Below are positions 34,102 through 42,061 of a stretch of DNA of 64,000 nt, in pieces. Location of the stretch: positions 124,001 to 188,000 of IMG/VR virus record IMGVR_UViG_3300017917_002466, one strand, 5' to 3'. Below the pieces are notes generated by a model. It was not told the DNA's origin, ran no database searches, and saw only the letters and a program-made list of their open reading frames with translations. Position numbers and translations under genes: made by a program. This DNA is from a virus. How positions within the stretch are numbered: the first letter of the stretch is position 1; the number at the start of each line of letters is the position of its first letter.

Positions 34102-34130
34102 AATATATATTATTTTAATGAATTTGTCAA
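34102..34130 (-). promoter_or_regulatory. Promoter facing array B
   Basis: TTGACA / 17 bp / TATATT on the minus strand, upstream of 33859-34095 and array B. Confidence 0.8.
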
Positions 34131-34369
34131 CCCCTCTGAACAATTATATCATCAGCCAACATTGCAATACCTTTGTTATCGCTTCTTCTATTTAAAATTG
34201 CGGTCTTGAAATCTCTTGTCATTAACTTCTTTGCGACTTCGTATTCTTCATCAGTCAAATTGAATGTAGATGGATATACCCTCATATTTCGGTTGATCGC
34301 AGACATATCCCAAACTTCAAGAACCTTTGTCTTGCTTGTCAGTTTAAAGTAAGGCTGAATACGTTCCAT
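34127..34369 (-). CDS. Hypothetical phage protein
   Basis: 80 residues. The segment FKTAILNRRSDN recurs as GKTAILNRTHNN in 36306-36809 and loosely as TGAILYIKHEK in 34989-35255, a small paralogous family. Touches 34369-34740. Confidence 0.65.
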   Translation of the reverse strand: MERIQPYFKLTSKTKVLEVWDMSAINRNMRVYPSTFNLTDEEYEVAKKLMTRDFKTAILNRRSDNKGIAMLADDIIVQRG

Positions 34370-34740
34370 TAGGCAACCTTTCGACTTTCCTTGTACTTCC
34401 TGAAGTTCTCTACAATCTGATTATGTTTTTCTCTTGAGCAGTAAAAACACCAGTTGCCTTGTAGTTTGTTTGAGTCCGGCAAAAGACAACCAAACATTGT
34501 TTTCTCAACTCCATTAATAACTATTCTCTCAATTGAAACAATACGGGCTTGTTCAAAGTCAATATCAAATTCACAGTTTGAAGCTTCTTCCGCTTTCTTC
34601 TTTATCTGGTCGGCATAATCTCGATTCATCCGTTCAATGACGTTACGAAGCTCTCCGTTCTCTTTCTCCAATTTCTCAACCTTATCTTGAAGAAGTTTGG
34701 CGTCAACTAGATAATCCAATCCTTTGAAGAAATTCCACAT
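34369..34740 (-). CDS. Coiled-coil protein
   Basis: 123 residues. Residues 15-55 form a coiled coil (LLQDKVEKLEKENGELRNVI). The C-terminal half is beta-rich with CFYCSREKHNQ, a possible metal site. First gene after promoter 34759-34787. Confidence 0.7.
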   Translation of the reverse strand: MWNFFKGLDYLVDAKLLQDKVEKLEKENGELRNVIERMNRDYADQIKKKAEEASNCEFDIDFEQARIVSIERIVINGVEKTMFGCLLPDSNKLQGNWCFYCSREKHNQIVENFRKYKESRKVA

Positions 34741-34758
34741 AAAGTTCTCCTTTTCTAT

Positions 34759-34787
34759 AATATAATGATTGCCAAATGTTTTGTCAA
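34759..34787 (-). promoter_or_regulatory. Sigma70-like promoter
   Basis: TTGACA / 17 bp / TATATT on the minus strand, back to back with the late promoter at 34796. Confidence 0.8.
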
Positions 34788-34795
34788 GGTCTTTC

Positions 34796-34892
34796 TATAA
34801 ATACATATAGAAGTTAAGAGACAGCGACTGATCCTCGTTTCTTTGCTTACCCAAAGATTATCTTAGCTTCCTCACTTAAACTCGGTAAGGAG
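34796..34892 (+). promoter_or_regulatory. Late promoter plus pseudoknot leader, copy 3
   Basis: TATAAATA at 34796-34803. Outer stem GAAGTTAAGA (34810-34819) with TCTTAGCTTC (34861-34870). Inner TCTTTG, loop CTTACC (34846-34851), CAAAGA. Loop partner GGTAAG at 34884-34889 merges with AAGGAG before the ATG at 34899. Confidence 0.85.
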
Positions 34893-34898
34893 TATCTT

Positions 34899-35030
34899 AT
34901 GCCAAGAAAATCCACTCGTGAAGAATTCATTACTAAAGCTAATCAAATCCACAATTTCAAATATGATTACTCCAATACAACGAATCAATTACGGAAACTT
35001 TGTCCCATCTATAACAGACTGTTTTTGTAA
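34899..35030 (+). pseudogene. Homing endonuclease, N-terminal scar
   Basis: MPRKSTREEFITKANQIHNF, then KYDYSNTTN, is the start of a DUF723-type repeat as at 12265. After about 30 codons it runs into the antisense of 34989-35255 and stops. Start, ribosome site and leader remain. Confidence 0.8.
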
Positions 35031-35255
35031 TTCATCAATCTTAAACTGCGCTAACTTTCCTAGCTTTTCGTGTTTGATATAAAGGATGGCTCCCGTATCT
35101 GAAGCCATTATTTTTTCAAATCCATCCTTCTCGTCTTCGGTTAGAGTATCTCTGTAGATTTCTTTGTAGTGTTCGTCAACAACATGGCAATCAAACAACT
35201 TCACATCACCCAAAGTTGTTACCTGTAAAATTGGATTGATAAAGTACTTAAGCAT
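34989..35255 (-). CDS. Hypothetical phage protein
   Basis: 88 residues from the ATG at 35255, overlapping the end of 35248-35472. Contains TGAILYIKHEKLGK (family of 34127-34369). Its 3' end covers the deletion point of the nuclease scar. Confidence 0.65.
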   Translation of the reverse strand: MLKYFINPILQVTTLGDVKLFDCHVVDEHYKEIYRDTLTEDEKDGFEKIMASDTGAILYIKHEKLGKLAQFKIDELQKQSVIDGTKFP

Positions 35256-35472
35256 CTTGAACAATTGGAGTAAAGTTGTCCTGAGTCCAAGAGAATCTTA
35301 AACAGTTTAAACAAGGAATTTGACCAGAATAACAATAAGGTTTTCCAGATGTTACCATTAGATAAAGCTGATATGAACCACAATTCTTACAATCATCACT
35401 CATATGCTGACCTCCTTTACATTTGGAACAATTTCTATCCTGTATGCATTCTCTATCTTCTATATTTTTCAT
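35248..35472 (-). CDS. Zinc-ribbon protein
   Basis: 74 residues with CSKC, CKNCGSYQL and CLNC. An internal ATG at 35403 has a better ribosome site (GGAGG) and may be the true start of a 51-residue form. Confidence 0.6.
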   Translation of the reverse strand: MKNIEDRECIQDRNCSKCKGGQHMSDDCKNCGSYQLYLMVTSGKPYCYSGQIPCLNCLRFSWTQDNFTPIVQDA

Positions 35473-35819
35473 CTAAGAAAAACATCGCCTCTTTTAAGTG
35501 AATCTATGATTTTAGATTCTTCTTCCTCTTTTGTCTTCTCCATCATTTTTTGAAAGTCTACTCTAGTTGATTTATCCGGTCTGTCACCACATTCTTGACA
35601 AGTCATTTTATTAGTAGTTACATCAACCGAGATATTAAAACTACCACATTTTTGACATTTATAAACACTGTTACAATCAACATCAAGTTCACCGTCTAAA
35701 AAAGGATTTGGTACTCCTTGTTTAGTAGTTGGTGAAATATTTTTTAATGTATTTTTACTTGGGATTAATTTATTTTTTTGTTTATATTCATTATATAGAT
35801 TTTCTAATTCTCCTTGCAT
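35469..35819 (-). CDS. Zinc-ribbon protein
   Basis: 116 residues: helical N-terminus, CQKCGSFNISVDVTTNKMTC, then QECG (zinc ribbon, residues 54-78), and an acidic helical tail. GGAGG before the ATG. First of a chain of genes ending at 33859. Confidence 0.7.
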   Translation of the reverse strand: MQGELENLYNEYKQKNKLIPSKNTLKNISPTTKQGVPNPFLDGELDVDCNSVYKCQKCGSFNISVDVTTNKMTCQECGDRPDKSTRVDFQKMMEKTKEEEESKIIDSLKRGDVFLR

Positions 35820-35835
35820 AATTATTCCTCCTTTA

Positions 35836-35911
35836 TATAAATATATATATGAAGTTAGAAGACAGGGAGTAATTAACCTTTCTTTGCCAATCCAAAGATT
35901 ATTCTGACTTC
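35836..35911 (+). promoter_or_regulatory. Late promoter plus leader, copy 4 (pseudoknot partner lost)
   Basis: TATAAATA at 35836-35843. Outer stem GAAGTTAGAA (35851-35860) with TTCTGACTTC (35902-35911). Inner TCTTTG, loop CCAATC, CAAAGA (35881-35898). The downstream partner and ribosome site are gone; the sequence jumps into the end of an HNH gene. Confidence 0.8.
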
Positions 35912-35916
35912 CTTGT

Positions 35917-36102
35917 TGTGGCTCTAAAAAACATCTTCAAGCCCATCATATTAACAACTTCAGAGATTTCAAAGAACAAAGGCTTCTAGTCGAAAACGGT
36001 ATTACTTTGTGTCAAGAATGTCATAAATTAATTCATAAACAATTCGGTCGTTTAACTAATAGAAAAAACTTAAACGAATTTATGAATCTTCAATCTTCTT
36101 GA
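35917..36102 (+). pseudogene. HNH endonuclease, C-terminal scar joined to leader
   Basis: CGSKKHLQAHHINNFRDF...GITLCQECHKLIHKQFGRLT to TGA at 36100-36102, homologous to residues 165-227 of 24660-25343. Everything between the leader and this point is deleted. Confidence 0.85.
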
Positions 36103-36316
36103 AAACATCTATTTCACAAATTTCATTTTCTTGATGTTGAAAAACTAAACGGTAATGATCTCTTATTTCTTTTTTGAGTTTTTCACTTCTTTCTCTATTA
36201 ACAACTGAAACTATTAAAGAATCTTTTCCATCTGATTGTTTAATCACTTGTTGAAATATTGGAAAGAAAAAAGAGTCCGTTGTCAAAGTATAAGGCTTCC
36301 AAATTTCATTTTTCAT
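36080..36316 (-). CDS. Hypothetical phage protein
   Basis: 78 residues; alpha/beta with SLIVSVVNRERSEKLKKEIR. Same small paralogous family as 34127 by position and style, weakly. Overlaps 36306-36809. Confidence 0.6.
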   Translation of the reverse strand: MKNEIWKPYTLTTDSFFFPIFQQVIKQSDGKDSLIVSVVNRERSEKLKKEIRDHYRLVFQHQENEICEIDVFKKIEDS

Positions 36317-36809
36317 TCTTCTTTTTCCTTTTGTATTTTACCTTAATCTTTTTAAATTCTTTTTGACTTTTTTCAATTGACTTTTGCCCTTCTTGTACTA
36401 TTGAAATAATTATTTTATCTTCGAGATTGATGGGATGGTCTATCTCAATAGTACTTTGACTTTCTCTTACATATTCGTGTATTCCAGAAAAAGACTTTGT
36501 CCAAATGCTAAAACAGTATTCTTTCCAGATAACTTCATATCCTATTACTTTATCAATAAATTTTCTAACTTCTTTATTGTTATGAGTACGATTAAGAATT
36601 GCAGTCTTACCAGTGTCAGAACAAATCTTCTTTATTAAAGAAATATGATTAATATTAATAAAACTTTCATAGATAAAAGAGTTGTTAATATCAGTATAAT
36701 AATTTAATATCTTCAAAGGAATACTGTTATCAGCAACAGCAATAAAAGCCTTTGGAGCTTTACCGTATTTAATACAATAGACTGTAAGTTTCTTTTTCAT
36801 TTTTCTCAT
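36306..36809 (-). CDS. Hypothetical phage protein
   Basis: 167 residues; contains GKTAILNRTHNNKEVRKFID (family of 34127-34369) and a basic tail. ATGs at 36809 and 36800; the first lies a few bases below the -10 box at 36818-36823, so the leader is very short. Confidence 0.65.
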   Translation of the reverse strand: MRKMKKKLTVYCIKYGKAPKAFIAVADNSIPLKILNYYTDINNSFIYESFININHISLIKKICSDTGKTAILNRTHNNKEVRKFIDKVIGYEVIWKEYCFSIWTKSFSGIHEYVRESQSTIEIDHPINLEDKIIISIVQEGQKSIEKSQKEFKKIKVKYKRKKKNEK

Positions 36810-36817
36810 TTCTATTT

Positions 36818-36846
36818 ATTATCTTATTAAGATTTTCCATTGTCAA
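36818..36846 (-). promoter_or_regulatory. Sigma70-like promoter
   Basis: TTGACA / 17 bp / GATAAT on the minus strand, overlapping the end of 36827-37486. Confidence 0.65.
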
Positions 36847-37486
36847 TCCTCACAAACTTTTTTGAAAAATGATTATAGATAATACCCCATTTATTTTTAA
36901 GATGTTCTTTGACTTTAATTGGAAATCCTTTATAAATAAAAGCACATCTATTTAAAGAACAAGTTACCGATGACTTAAAATAATTCTTACAAAAATTAAA
37001 ATGTGGTTTAGAAATTAATTTTAAAAGATAAGGATTTGTAATATATAAAGTTTGAATTTCAGCAAGTTCATCGTGTATTTCATTATTACTATACTCGTTA
37101 AGATAAAGTCTTTGAATTGGAAATTTTTTAATATAATCTTGAATTATTGTTGGATAAATTTGATATTGAAGTAAGTGTGAAAATTCGTGAATAGTAATAC
37201 CAAAAAGAGTTATATCTTGAAGACTACCGGGACAATAAGGCTCTTCAAAATCTTGTTTTTCGACTTCGTTCTGATTCTTGCATATTAATGGATTAACAAA
37301 AATTCTATACTTTTGACCTTTCTCAAAAGGTTTATATAATCCTGCTTCTACACTAGAAAAATCATAAGCAATAGATAAGTTTATATTGATTTTATTTTTC
37401 TTTAAAAATTTTTCAATAAGAATTATTGCTGCTTGAGTATCATCGAGTGGAACGTCAACCTCAACCCAAATTTTCTTCTTTGTCAT
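36827..37486 (-). CDS. HExxH metallopeptidase-like protein
   Basis: 219 residues. TIHEFSHLLQYQ (residues 97-108) is the zinc helix. NNEIHDELAEIQTLYI about 30 residues later supplies an acidic third ligand, as in gluzincins. No signal peptide. Similar in plan to 23005-23604 though not close in sequence. Substrate unknown. Confidence 0.7.
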   Translation of the reverse strand: MTKKKIWVEVDVPLDDTQAAIILIEKFLKKNKININLSIAYDFSSVEAGLYKPFEKGQKYRIFVNPLICKNQNEVEKQDFEEPYCPGSLQDITLFGITIHEFSHLLQYQIYPTIIQDYIKKFPIQRLYLNEYSNNEIHDELAEIQTLYITNPYLLKLISKPHFNFCKNYFKSSVTCSLNRCAFIYKGFPIKVKEHLKNKWGIIYNHFSKKFVRIDNGKS

Positions 37487-37715
37487 TTTCTTTTTCCTTG
37501 GCTATAACAATTAAAGAATTAATAATAATATTTTTGGGAATGATAGTATTTTCTTCTTTACTATTTTTTACCAGTAAAGAAGAAAGTCGATTTTCATTAG
37601 CTAATCTAAGATCATTTTCCCAAATATTAATTATGTTTTCTTTTTCTGATTCATCAAACCATTTTCCAATAAAAATAATATTTTGCGCCTGATTTAATTC
37701 AATTCGATACCTCAT
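37461..37715 (-). CDS. Hypothetical phage protein
   Basis: 84 residues, alpha/beta with IIINSLIVIAKEKE. Overlaps 36827-37486 by 26 bases, so coupled to it. Unknown function. Confidence 0.6.
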   Translation of the reverse strand: MRYRIELNQAQNIIFIGKWFDESEKENIINIWENDLRLANENRLSSLLVKNSKEENTIIPKNIIINSLIVIAKEKENDKEENLG

Positions 37716-37747
37716 TAATAAACCTCCTTATAAATCTTAAAAATTTT

Positions 37748-38140
37748 TTATTTAGCATAATATCCAGCTAATAGTCTGTCCAAAAGAAGTTTAAAGTGTT
37801 GTAACGTACATCTTGGGCAAATGTTTGTGTTACAATGATTGTCGTCTGAGCATTCTTCGCCCCAAGGAATACTTGCAACCATTGGAGTATCACCACTAGA
37901 AGCTAGATTTATTTCTCTGTCTTTTGGAATTTTATGCTTTGGAGCGATCTTAGCGATTATCTCTGGCATATTCGCGTGAACAAACTTAAAGGAACCAAAG
38001 TCCTGCTGTTCCTTTAGCTGTGCAATCTTTTCTGTTATTGCTTCGGAGTCTTGAGTCTTCTTTTGAAGTTTGACTTTCAAGATTTCTAATTCTTCAATTA
38101 GCTTCTCCTGTTCTTCCTGAAGTTCCTTCATTTGTTTCAT
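37748..38140 (-). CDS. Coiled-coil protein with Cys cluster
   Basis: 130 residues. Residues 1-50 form a strong coiled coil. Near 100-112 ECSDDNHCNTNICPRCTLQH is a likely metal site. No family recognised. Confidence 0.7.
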   Translation of the reverse strand: MKQMKELQEEQEKLIEELEILKVKLQKKTQDSEAITEKIAQLKEQQDFGSFKFVHANMPEIIAKIAPKHKIPKDREINLASSGDTPMVASIPWGEECSDDNHCNTNICPRCTLQHFKLLLDRLLAGYYAK

Positions 38141-38198
38141 ATCAATCTCCTGTTAAATATTCATTAATATTATATCATTTTTTCAAAAAGTTAAAAAA

Positions 38199-38858
38199 TT
38201 ATCTAAACTTACCAACATCTTTGTGACCGTGATTTAAATTAAGATTTCCAATTTCACAAATTTTTTGTACTCCAATTTGATAGTTATTTATGAAAATTTC
38301 ATATTGTCCTTTATATAAATTTAAAAAAGACTGAATTCCTTCTCTTGGATGTATCCACATACATCCATTTTCTTTATAAGTTTCAAATTCTTTGTGTGAA
38401 ATATAAAACCAATTGTCCTCAACCAACATATTAAAATCATCAAAAAGAAGTATTCCATTTTCTTTTAAAATTCTCCAAGATAAAATTGCGTCTTCTAATA
38501 CAGATGGTGCAAAATGGTCACCATCAATATATATCAAATCATACTTATTACCTCTAACATATTCCTCAAGTAAAGAAGAAAATGAATAATCGCACTTCCA
38601 TTTAAATCTACTAATGTCATTATCTTTTGACCATTCTTTAAAATTATGACTAAAGTTAGGCTCGTGTGCATTTGGATCAATTGTCGTTAGTTTACAATTT
38701 GGTAAATTTTCCAGAAGATAAAAAGTTGTTTTTCCTTCAAAAGTTCCAATTTCAAGTATTTCAGGACAAGTATTGTGTTTAAAATGACTTACTATCTTTT
38801 CAAAGTTTTTGTAATGAAAATCGTTCCAAAAGTCCATACTGAACTTATAATCTTTCAT
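38199..38858 (-). CDS. Class I methyltransferase-like protein
   Basis: 219 residues. ILEIGTFEGKTTFYLLENLP (residues 34-53) is AdoMet motif I, TIDPN motif II, and YDLIYIDGDH with a later GILLFDDF fits the Methyltransf_24 family. Target (small molecule, sugar or protein) cannot be told from sequence. Confidence 0.8.
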   Translation of the reverse strand: MKDYKFSMDFWNDFHYKNFEKIVSHFKHNTCPEILEIGTFEGKTTFYLLENLPNCKLTTIDPNAHEPNFSHNFKEWSKDNDISRFKWKCDYSFSSLLEEYVRGNKYDLIYIDGDHFAPSVLEDAILSWRILKENGILLFDDFNMLVEDNWFYISHKEFETYKENGCMWIHPREGIQSFLNLYKGQYEIFINNYQIGVQKICEIGNLNLNHGHKDVGKFR

Positions 38859-39025
38859 ATTGCCTCGTTTTCAGAAATTTTTCTTCCATCTTCCTTCATC
38901 TTGCGATAGGCCCGACATTGTTGAACAGTGGCTGCAGAACCACTCTTTGAAGCATTCTTACACTTGCAGAATTCGTATTGACCCCATTTACAACAATATA
39001 TGCTTGGGCAATCATAATTATCCAT
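38855..39025 (-). CDS. Cys-rich microprotein
   Basis: 56 residues: CPSIYCCKWGQYEFCKCKNA has five Cys; a later Cys completes a zinc or iron site. The ATG at 39025 has GGAGG upstream; the stop overlaps the methyltransferase start. Confidence 0.65.
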   Translation of the reverse strand: MDNYDCPSIYCCKWGQYEFCKCKNASKSGSAATVQQCRAYRKMKEDGRKISENEAI

Positions 39026-39051
39026 ATCAACCTCCTATTTTTATTATAACA

Positions 39052-39171
39052 TATTTATCAAAAAACGACAAAATTAAAAATAACTTTTGTAAACAAAATA
39101 ATATCACCCTTATAAAAATTACTTATAAAGATGATATTACAAATTATTTAAATATGTGCGTCATAAATTGA
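39052..39171 (+). pseudogene. EDxHD endonuclease, C-terminal scar
   Basis: NDKIKNNFCKQNNITLIKIT, then DDITNYL, aligns with NDKTKAQYCFDNNIRLIVIP and EDVYKCL of 12265-12957. Start lost; TGA at 39169-39171. Confidence 0.75.
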
Positions 39172-39181
39172 AAGAAGAGTA

Positions 39182-39277
39182 TCATCGGGTAATCCTATCA
39201 ATGTAGTGTTGGACTTCAAGCCAATCCCAATAAGGCTTGGTATATGGAACAGGCTTAGTTAACTTTTTGGTCTCCAT
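39182..39277 (-). CDS. Hypothetical microprotein
   Basis: 31 residues from the ATG at 39277 (GGAG site): METKKLTKPVPYTKPYWDWL, then a helix. Short, but positioned as a gene in the chain 39182-39660. Confidence 0.45.
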   Translation of the reverse strand: METKKLTKPVPYTKPYWDWLEVQHYIDRITR

Positions 39278-39428
39278 CTTTCTTCTCCTTCTTTACTTTC
39301 TTGTGCATTGAGTAAGAACCCCAACAAGTGCATCCTGCATATGGTACGCCGGGATTCTCTTTATGAAAATCACAGGTATGACTCTCAGTCCTACATTCGT
39401 AGTCGTCTGGGTTATAGTCTACTTGCAT
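39255..39428 (-). CDS. Hypothetical microprotein
   Basis: 57 residues from the ATG at 39428 (GGAGG site): HTCDFHKENPGVPYAGCTCW, then a Lys-rich tail. Overlaps both neighbours. Confidence 0.6.
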   Translation of the reverse strand: MQVDYNPDDYECRTESHTCDFHKENPGVPYAGCTCWGSYSMHKKVKKEKKDGDQKVN

Positions 39429-39660
39429 ATGATTCAACCTCCCGTTCAAATTCAACAATAATAGAAATAAGTTGTTCCTTTGTCATGTTCTTATACTTTT
39501 CTTTTATCGGATGGCAAACTCCATATTCTTCTGGTACCAATCCCAATTGATCTTTGATGTAATTGTAAGTATGTTCGGGATGATCTATTGGTAAACAATC
39601 CCTACGATACATCATTCCGCCGTGACTCCACCATACAGGAATTTCAATTTCAGACTTCAT
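39412..39660 (-). CDS. Hypothetical phage protein
   Basis: 82 residues: beta start (EIEIPVWWSHGGMMYRRDCL), helical end. Overlaps 39255-39428. Unknown function. Confidence 0.65.
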   Translation of the reverse strand: MKSEIEIPVWWSHGGMMYRRDCLPIDHPEHTYNYIKDQLGLVPEEYGVCHPIKEKYKNMTKEQLISIIVEFEREVESYASRL

Positions 39661-39663
39661 ATC

Positions 39664-40152
39664 CTAATCCTTCTTATAAGCCCTAAAAATACAACCCAAG
39701 TATTGTCTTACCTCTTGGAAAATCTTTGTTGACTCTTCTGGGTCTTTTCCGCGATTTCCGGCAACATTCAATATTACAATATTGTTTTTATCAATCCAAT
39801 CTGTGACATCAAAAATAAATGGTAAATCTTTTAAATCACATTCAAATGATAACTTATTATAAAATTGAATAGCTTTTTTAGTACAGATTGTTCCAGGTGA
39901 ATTAAAATCGTTTGCTATAAGAAGAGTTGCATCACTATCTTTTACATTACAGTATGTTCTTGGTGAATAGTTTGGAGAAGTATGCTCTATCAATCCGAGT
40001 TTGGCAAGAGATGGTCTGGGTCCATATACTGTTTTATATCCAAGAGGAGCAGTACCACCAGTAATTAACCCACAATCTCTAGCAGCAGCCAACGCAGCTA
40101 AATCAACTCCATATTGTCCACCACTGTAAATTGTTGTTAAAGTTTTTTTCAT
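39664..40152 (-). CDS. SLOG-like Rossmann protein (putative molybdenum-carrier family), leaderless
   Basis: 162 residues from the ATG at 40152. SGGQYGVDLAALAAARDCGL and TGGTAPLGYKT match the nucleotide-binding start of the family annotated as molybdenum carriers, part of the SLOG superfamily. DATLLIANDFNSPGT is the next conserved block. The ATG is 7 bases from the -10 box at 40159-40164 and lacks a ribosome site. SLOG proteins bind nucleotides or ADP-ribose derivatives; its role here is not known. Confidence 0.8.
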   Translation of the reverse strand: MKKTLTTIYSGGQYGVDLAALAAARDCGLITGGTAPLGYKTVYGPRPSLAKLGLIEHTSPNYSPRTYCNVKDSDATLLIANDFNSPGTICTKKAIQFYNKLSFECDLKDLPFIFDVTDWIDKNNIVILNVAGNRGKDPEESTKIFQEVRQYLGCIFRAYKKD

Positions 40153-40158
40153 ATGATT

Positions 40159-40187
40159 AATATACCATTTTGTTGTCAATCTGTCAA
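40159..40187 (-). promoter_or_regulatory. Sigma70-like promoter
   Basis: TTGACA / 17 bp / TATATT on the minus strand, 7 bases from the ATG of 39664-40152. Confidence 0.75.
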
Positions 40188-40229
40188 TAGAAAACTATAA
40201 ACACCTAAAGATGATATTAAAATTAAACT

Positions 40230-40574
40230 TCAAAACAATCTTTTACCAATCTCATATAAATCTACCGAAAAACGCCGATGCATCAACCTAACAGTAAAGT
40301 ACTCTCTTAAAGTATGTCTGGCATTTTCATCTTCAAAAAAACTGTTCGTTGAAGGTCTGTCGCCGTGTTCTAAGAGTAAAGGATGTTTAATGTACAATAC
40401 ACACCATTTCAACTCAGCAGACTTTGTTACAATCATATCAATATTTGATATTATTTTTGGGTTGAGTCCACTTATCCATATCTTTTCAGAAAATATCAAA
40501 GTATCAAAGTCAACTCCGAACTGAATAGAATAAAATCCTTTCTTGGTGCTTCCGCGATCTATTATCAGTTTCAT
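40230..40574 (-). CDS. Hypothetical phage protein
   Basis: 114 residues, mixed alpha/beta (IQFGVDFDTLIFSEKIWISG; WCVLYIKHPLLLEHG). Its start touches the stop of 40574-41320. Possibly a distant member of the 34127 family (ILYIKH). Confidence 0.65.
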   Translation of the reverse strand: MKLIIDRGSTKKGFYSIQFGVDFDTLIFSEKIWISGLNPKIISNIDMIVTKSAELKWCVLYIKHPLLLEHGDRPSTNSFFEDENARHTLREYFTVRLMHRRFSVDLYEIGKRLF

Positions 40575-41320
40575 TACTTCTTTGCGTTTACCAATTGTGC
40601 CTGAAACTCTGGCATCGCAGTAGTGTTATTTGAAAAACTTTGGTTCCTCAACTGAGTTATCTTATCAGGAGTCAGAAGACTTATTCCAAGTTTCTGCTCG
40701 TCATTCGTTCCCCATCCATTAGCGTCAATCTTTCCATACTTCTCATAGTATTCATCAACGCCAATTGTAAAGCTTTGCTTCGGTCTTACAATCCAATTCT
40801 TAATCCTTTCATACATTGAGTTACCATCAATGATAGTAACTGGGTCGTTCCTTGTCTCAAAATGCTCTTGGAGCATTAAAGCTAGCCCTTCAATCCGCAA
40901 TCCATATCCTTCGTACTGATGAATTGCTTCATTGACTCCATCACCCTTATTGTACAGTTCATCGGAAACTGGATTGTCTGTCCATATATGCCAAACGAAG
41001 TTATTAAAATACCTTGGGTTCCAATGATATTTTTGTGCAATATTTATTAGATTTACAAACTGGTCAACGTGTTGTTCAGGAGCATAAAAGAAAACATAAG
41101 CCTGGCTATTGTGGTGGGTTTTCGGTTCTTCTTCTTTCTCGTAAGAATATCCACAGCAAGAAAACTTCGGTATCATACCGATTCGGGCAAGTTCAAAGAC
41201 TAGCGGACGAATCGGTTTGTCAACGCATTCCCAAACTGTTCTCTTGTCTCTATCAGCGTTTATCTTTTTGAATCTTTTCTGAAAGGCTTTCCTCTGAATC
41301 GGCGTGACTCTGGACTCCAT
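40574..41320 (-). CDS. Hypothetical phage protein
   Basis: 248 residues from the ATG at 41320 (AAGGAG site). PLVFELARIGMIPKFSCCGY is reminiscent of phage proteins with a CCGY motif. No catalytic signature recognised. Confidence 0.7.
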   Translation of the reverse strand: MESRVTPIQRKAFQKRFKKINADRDKRTVWECVDKPIRPLVFELARIGMIPKFSCCGYSYEKEEEPKTHHNSQAYVFFYAPEQHVDQFVNLINIAQKYHWNPRYFNNFVWHIWTDNPVSDELYNKGDGVNEAIHQYEGYGLRIEGLALMLQEHFETRNDPVTIIDGNSMYERIKNWIVRPKQSFTIGVDEYYEKYGKIDANGWGTNDEQKLGISLLTPDKITQLRNQSFSNNTTAMPEFQAQLVNAKK

Positions 41321-41618
41321 TATCAACTCCTTGTTGAAGTTCTCTTTCAATTTTATCAATCTCAATTTGGATTCTATTTTTATCCGAAGTCAATTTAGCA
41401 AGAGCGGTCTTCAAGTTGTTCTCTCTGTCAGCCGCATTTATTTGTTTACAAAATGGACAACGCCTTTCTCTTGTAGGGTCAAAAGTACTCATTGTGCTTG
41501 AAACATCTATATCGTAAGTCTCTCCACATAAGTCACACACAAATTCAGCCCAAATCTTTTCAAGAGGGTCAGACCTTTTACTTTTATAACCGCTTCCAAA
41601 ATAACGTAAAAATCGCAT
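41253..41618 (-). CDS. Zinc-ribbon and coiled-coil protein
   Basis: 121 residues. CDLCGETY...RRCPFCKQ (residues 27-57) is a zinc ribbon. Residues 62-95 form a coiled coil (NRIQIEIDKIERELQ). Overlaps 40574-41320 by 68 bases. Confidence 0.7.
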   Translation of the reverse strand: MRFLRYFGSGYKSKRSDPLEKIWAEFVCDLCGETYDIDVSSTMSTFDPTRERRCPFCKQINAADRENNLKTALAKLTSDKNRIQIEIDKIERELQQGVDNGVQSHADSEESLSEKIQKDKR

Positions 41619-41631
41619 AAAATTTCCTTTC

Positions 41632-41796
41632 TTAATATTTTGTTAGTAAACCTTCTAACTTTCTCCAAGGATTTTTCCAATTGAGATAATATTCGTAAAC
41701 TCTTCCGACTGCCCAATATCCTATAAAAAATAAAATACTAGAAGTAATAGAAATACTAAATCCAATAATAAAACAATATATATAATCATTTATCAT
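41632..41796 (-). CDS. Membrane microprotein
   Basis: 54 residues: one membrane helix (CFIIGFSISITSSILFFIG), then a basic aromatic tail. Overlaps the stop of 41793-42050. Confidence 0.6.
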   Translation of the reverse strand: MINDYIYCFIIGFSISITSSILFFIGYWAVGRVYEYYLNWKNPWRKLEGLLTKY

Positions 41797-42050
41797 AAAA
41801 TATCCTGAAGTGAGTTTTTTTCTTTTTTTCTTTTCTTTTCCTTTTTTTCTTTCTTTTTTTGTTTTTTATCAGAGCAAGTTTTTCTTATTTTATTTTTATT
41901 ATCATCTAATTCCGATTCTATTTCAACTTTTCCTTTTTTAATTCGACGATAGTAAGAACATCCAGTTTTTGGATCAGGTTTTTTAATAAGAATTGTTTTA
42001 AAGAAACAATCTTTATTATAAAGATGACAGTTCGTAATTTCGCAGTCCAT
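41793..42050 (-). CDS. Cys-containing protein with Lys/Glu tail
   Basis: 85 residues: CEITNCHLYNKDCFF...CSYYRR looks like a zinc knuckle; residues 58-78 are almost only Lys and Glu. Role unknown. Confidence 0.6.
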   Translation of the reverse strand: MDCEITNCHLYNKDCFFKTILIKKPDPKTGCSYYRRIKKGKVEIESELDDNKNKIRKTCSDKKQKKKEKKEKKRKKEKNSLQDIL

Positions 42051-42061
42051 TAATTTTTCTT

